From: Betaproteobacteria bacterium TMED82
Lineage (GTDB): Bacteria > Pseudomonadota > Gammaproteobacteria > Burkholderiales > Burkholderiaceae_A
DNA length: 64,000 nt
Assembly (NCBI GenBank): GCA_002170395.1
Contig: NHEJ01000004.1
Span: 164,916-228,915, forward strand
Reading direction: 5' to 3'
Notes under the pieces: generated by a model
The model's input: the letters and a program-made list of their open reading frames with translations, nothing else
Database searches by the model: none
Told to the model about the DNA's origin: nothing
Shown: in pieces, positions 62,424-64,000 of the stretch
Numbering within the stretch: position 1 is the first letter of the stretch
Layout of the letters: the number at the start of each line of letters is the position of its first letter
Translations under genes and position numbers: made by a program

Positions 62424-63521
62424 ATGTTTAGGCTTAATTGGTTATTTTTTGCTTTTGCAATTTCAGCCCTAATACATTTAACCTTATTATTGTTTTTTAA
62501 TTCCGAACAATTTTCAAGAGAAAACAAAAAAGAAATTTATTCAATTTTAGATTTCAGCTTAAATATCGAACCCAACGAAAAAAAATCAGTTTTTTCGGAC
62601 GTAAAACCAAAAAAATTAATTGCTAAAGAGAAACCACAAATTATTGAAAAGCTGCAAGAACCTGCTAAATCTCTGACTAAGCCCCCAGTAGAGGAAACAG
62701 CACTGAAACCAGATTTCGTTAGAAGAAAACATAAGAAAAATGATTCTGAACGCACAGAAAGTGATTTAAAAACACCTAGTACAGTGGGTAAGTTTCCTAT
62801 TCTCGTATATTTTGGCGAATATGAGTTTGGATCTGAACCGGTTGGAAAAGGAGTTCTGGAATTCACAGTAATCGAAAAAGAAAAATATACTATATCCCTT
62901 ACGGCAGAAGCGATTGGTTGGACTAAGTTTTTTCTGCGAAAACCTCTAGCTTACAAATCAGAGGGTAGATTTTCGACGGGAGGTTTCATTCCAGAATACT
63001 ACGAAATGGTAACTCCAAAAAGAGGTAAAAGCTATGCAAGCGTAGACTACAAAAAAGCAGAAATTTATTTTTCATCCATTGACAGAAAAACGGAGTTCGA
63101 TGGGAACATTTATGACCCGTTAAGTCTCATTTTCCAAATTGCCTTGCTCGCAGATGTAAATGATATTTTTGCTACAAACTATTCAAATATTTTTTCAGTA
63201 TTTAGTCGAAAGAAAGTCGATAACATGACTGTTCTGCCTGCTCCTTCTCAAGAAGTGGTTTTACCTGATGGGTCATTTATTTCTGCTTTAAGAATTAAAA
63301 GTCAACTTGTTAGTGGTTCAAAAAAGGGACTTCTGGAATTTTGGCTCGACCCATCTGATGGTCACTTACCTGTCAGGATAGCGCTAACAGATTTGAAGAA
63401 AGACAGAAAATTAGAGTTCTTAGTTCTTCGTGGTAAAGATCAAGAGATTAATAAAATGATAAAAAACCAACCATCTGATGAAACAAAAAAAAAATCACAC
63501 CCTTATCATCAGTTATATTGA
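62424..63521 (+). CDS. DUF3108 protein with an N-terminal membrane anchor
   Basis: A 365-residue protein. One membrane helix lies at about 7-24 (LFFAFAISALIHLTLLLF), followed by a charged linker rich in lysine and a C-terminal DUF3108 domain (about 135-345) with GEYEFGSEPVGKGVLEFTV and YDPLSLIFQIALL, then LRIKSQLVSG and LEFWLDPSDGHLPVRIAL. The domain is a beta-rich envelope module of unknown function. The start is 36 bases from the divergent phaM-like gene. It is probably periplasmic. Confidence 0.85.
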   Translation: MFRLNWLFFAFAISALIHLTLLLFFNSEQFSRENKKEIYSILDFSLNIEPNEKKSVFSDVKPKKLIAKEKPQIIEKLQEPAKSLTKPPVEETALKPDFVRRKHKKNDSERTESDLKTPSTVGKFPILVYFGEYEFGSEPVGKGVLEFTVIEKEKYTISLTAEAIGWTKFFLRKPLAYKSEGRFSTGGFIPEYYEMVTPKRGKSYASVDYKKAEIYFSSIDRKTEFDGNIYDPLSLIFQIALLADVNDIFATNYSNIFSVFSRKKVDNMTVLPAPSQEVVLPDGSFISALRIKSQLVSGSKKGLLEFWLDPSDGHLPVRIALTDLKKDRKLEFLVLRGKDQEINKMIKNQPSDETKKKSHPYHQLY

Positions 63522-63560
63522 CTTTAAATTTCAATAAGAGGAAAATATAGGGTTCGGTGC

Positions 63561-63645
63561 GGAGGGGTGCCCGAGTGGTTAAAGGGGGCAGACTGTAAAT
63601 CTGTTGGCTTTGCCTACGTTGGTTCGAATCCAACCCTCTCCACCA
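63561..63645 (+). tRNA. tRNA-Tyr (GTA)
   Basis: A class II tRNA. Acceptor arms GGAGGGG and CCTCTCC pair (one G-T pair), the anticodon loop CTGTAAA holds GTA, a long variable arm follows, the T-arm is GTTGG TTCGAAT CCAAC, the discriminator is A, and CCA is encoded. It is the first of three tRNAs ahead of tuf. Confidence 0.97.
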
Positions 63646-63682
63646 ATAGTTAATTACTGATGGTGGAGTAGAAATTTTGAAG

Positions 63683-63756
63683 GCGGGTGTAGCTCAATGG
63701 TAGAGCAGAAGCCTTCCAAGCTTAAAACGAGGGTTCGATTCCCTTCACCCGCTCCA
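63683..63756 (+). tRNA. tRNA-Gly (TCC)
   Basis: Acceptor arms GCGGGTG and CACCCGC pair. The D-arm has GCTCAATGGTAGAGC. The anticodon loop CTTCCAA holds TCC; its stem has a G-A mismatch at the outer pair (GAAGC against GCTTA). The T-arm is GAGGG TTCGATT CCCTT, the discriminator is T and CCA is encoded. It reads GGA and GGG. Confidence 0.95.
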
Positions 63757-63774
63757 GTTTGATGTAGTTGTGCC

Positions 63775-63849
<75 letters not shown>

Positions 63850-63884
63850 GGTTTGTAAAATTTGAACGGGAAAGGAAGCCGGAA

Positions 63885-64000
63885 ATGGCAAAGGATAAGT
63901 TTGAGCGGACAAAGCCCCACATCAACGTGGGCACCATCGGTCACGTAGACCATGGTAAAACAACCTTAACTGCAGCGATAACTGCCGTTTTATCCACTAA
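63885..64000 (+). CDS. tuf: Elongation factor Tu, 3' truncated by the window edge
   Basis: The first 38 codons of EF-Tu. It begins with [19 protein letters not shown] and continues with the P-loop [14 protein letters not shown], which binds GTP and is diagnostic. The rest lies outside the window. A weak GGAA ribosome-binding site precedes the ATG, and three tRNAs lie just upstream, as in the tufB transcription unit of other proteobacteria. Confidence 0.98.
   Translation, partial: MAKDKFERTKPHINVGTIGHVDHGKTTLTAAITAVLST

Overview
This AT-rich window looks like the replication-origin region of a free-living, genome-streamlined betaproteobacterium, perhaps a marine or freshwater lineage near Burkholderiales or Methylophilales. 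The assignment is inferred from gene content and order. The main evidence is gshB-EIIA-ptsH-ptsI, metX-metW, rsmB-DUF4390-ntrY-ntrX-trkA-trkH, a short asparaginase-domain protein, a PhaM-like protein, and tRNA-Tyr/Gly/Thr-tuf. Genes are packed tightly: most cotranscribed neighbours overlap or touch, convergent genes are separated by at most 13 bp, and TTG or GTG starts are common. No insertion sequence, prophage, CRISPR array or gap over 300 bp was seen.

Layout: 1-4853 (+) holds glutathione synthetase (5' truncated), a sugarless PTS phosphorelay and methionine synthesis (metX, metW). 4856-14912 (-) holds potassium uptake (trkA, trkH), the NtrY/NtrX two-component pair with an unusually short NtrX, then rsmB, htpX, fmt and def. 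15005-17467 (+) is topB. 17456-22531 (-) is gyrB-dnaN-dnaA, with a probable oriC between dnaN and dnaA. 22618-26394 (+) is rpmH-rnpA-yidD-yidC-mnmE. 26399-27837 (-) holds an asparaginase-like gene and pdxA. 27932-43703 (+) runs from an aldehyde dehydrogenase through a parS site, mnmG, rsmG, parA, parB, the full F-type ATP synthase operon, hemE and priA. 43704-44869 (-) holds coq7 and a membrane cytochrome c.

The right third begins with tRNA-Arg, argS, a SPOR-domain protein and dsbA (+). Then come rsmI (-, broken by a frameshift in an 11-A run), dolP (+), a D-amino-acid-aminotransferase-like gene and a thioredoxin-like ferredoxin (-), and birA-coaX (+). From 61818 down to 52630 (-) is one long probable operon: gpx, folE2, a flavin amine oxidase-like protein, DUF1365, a cyclopropane-fatty-acid-synthase-like methyltransferase, a chalcone-isomerase-like protein, a GPH-type transporter, DUF3833, SDR, NTF2-like and a ferritin-like di-iron protein. 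It resembles the lipid-modification/photooxidative-stress clusters known in other proteobacteria. The window ends with a PhaM-like gene (-), a DUF3108 gene (+), three tRNAs and the start of tuf.

The origin-proximal genes form a working set: DnaA, DnaN, GyrB and the origin for initiation, and ParA, ParB and parS about 8 kb away for segregation. The points most worth checking are the oriC with a run of DnaA-trio-like triplets, the rsmI poly-A frameshift, rsmG's apparent ATT start, the NtrX lacking its AAA+ domain, and the gpx-to-di-iron operon.
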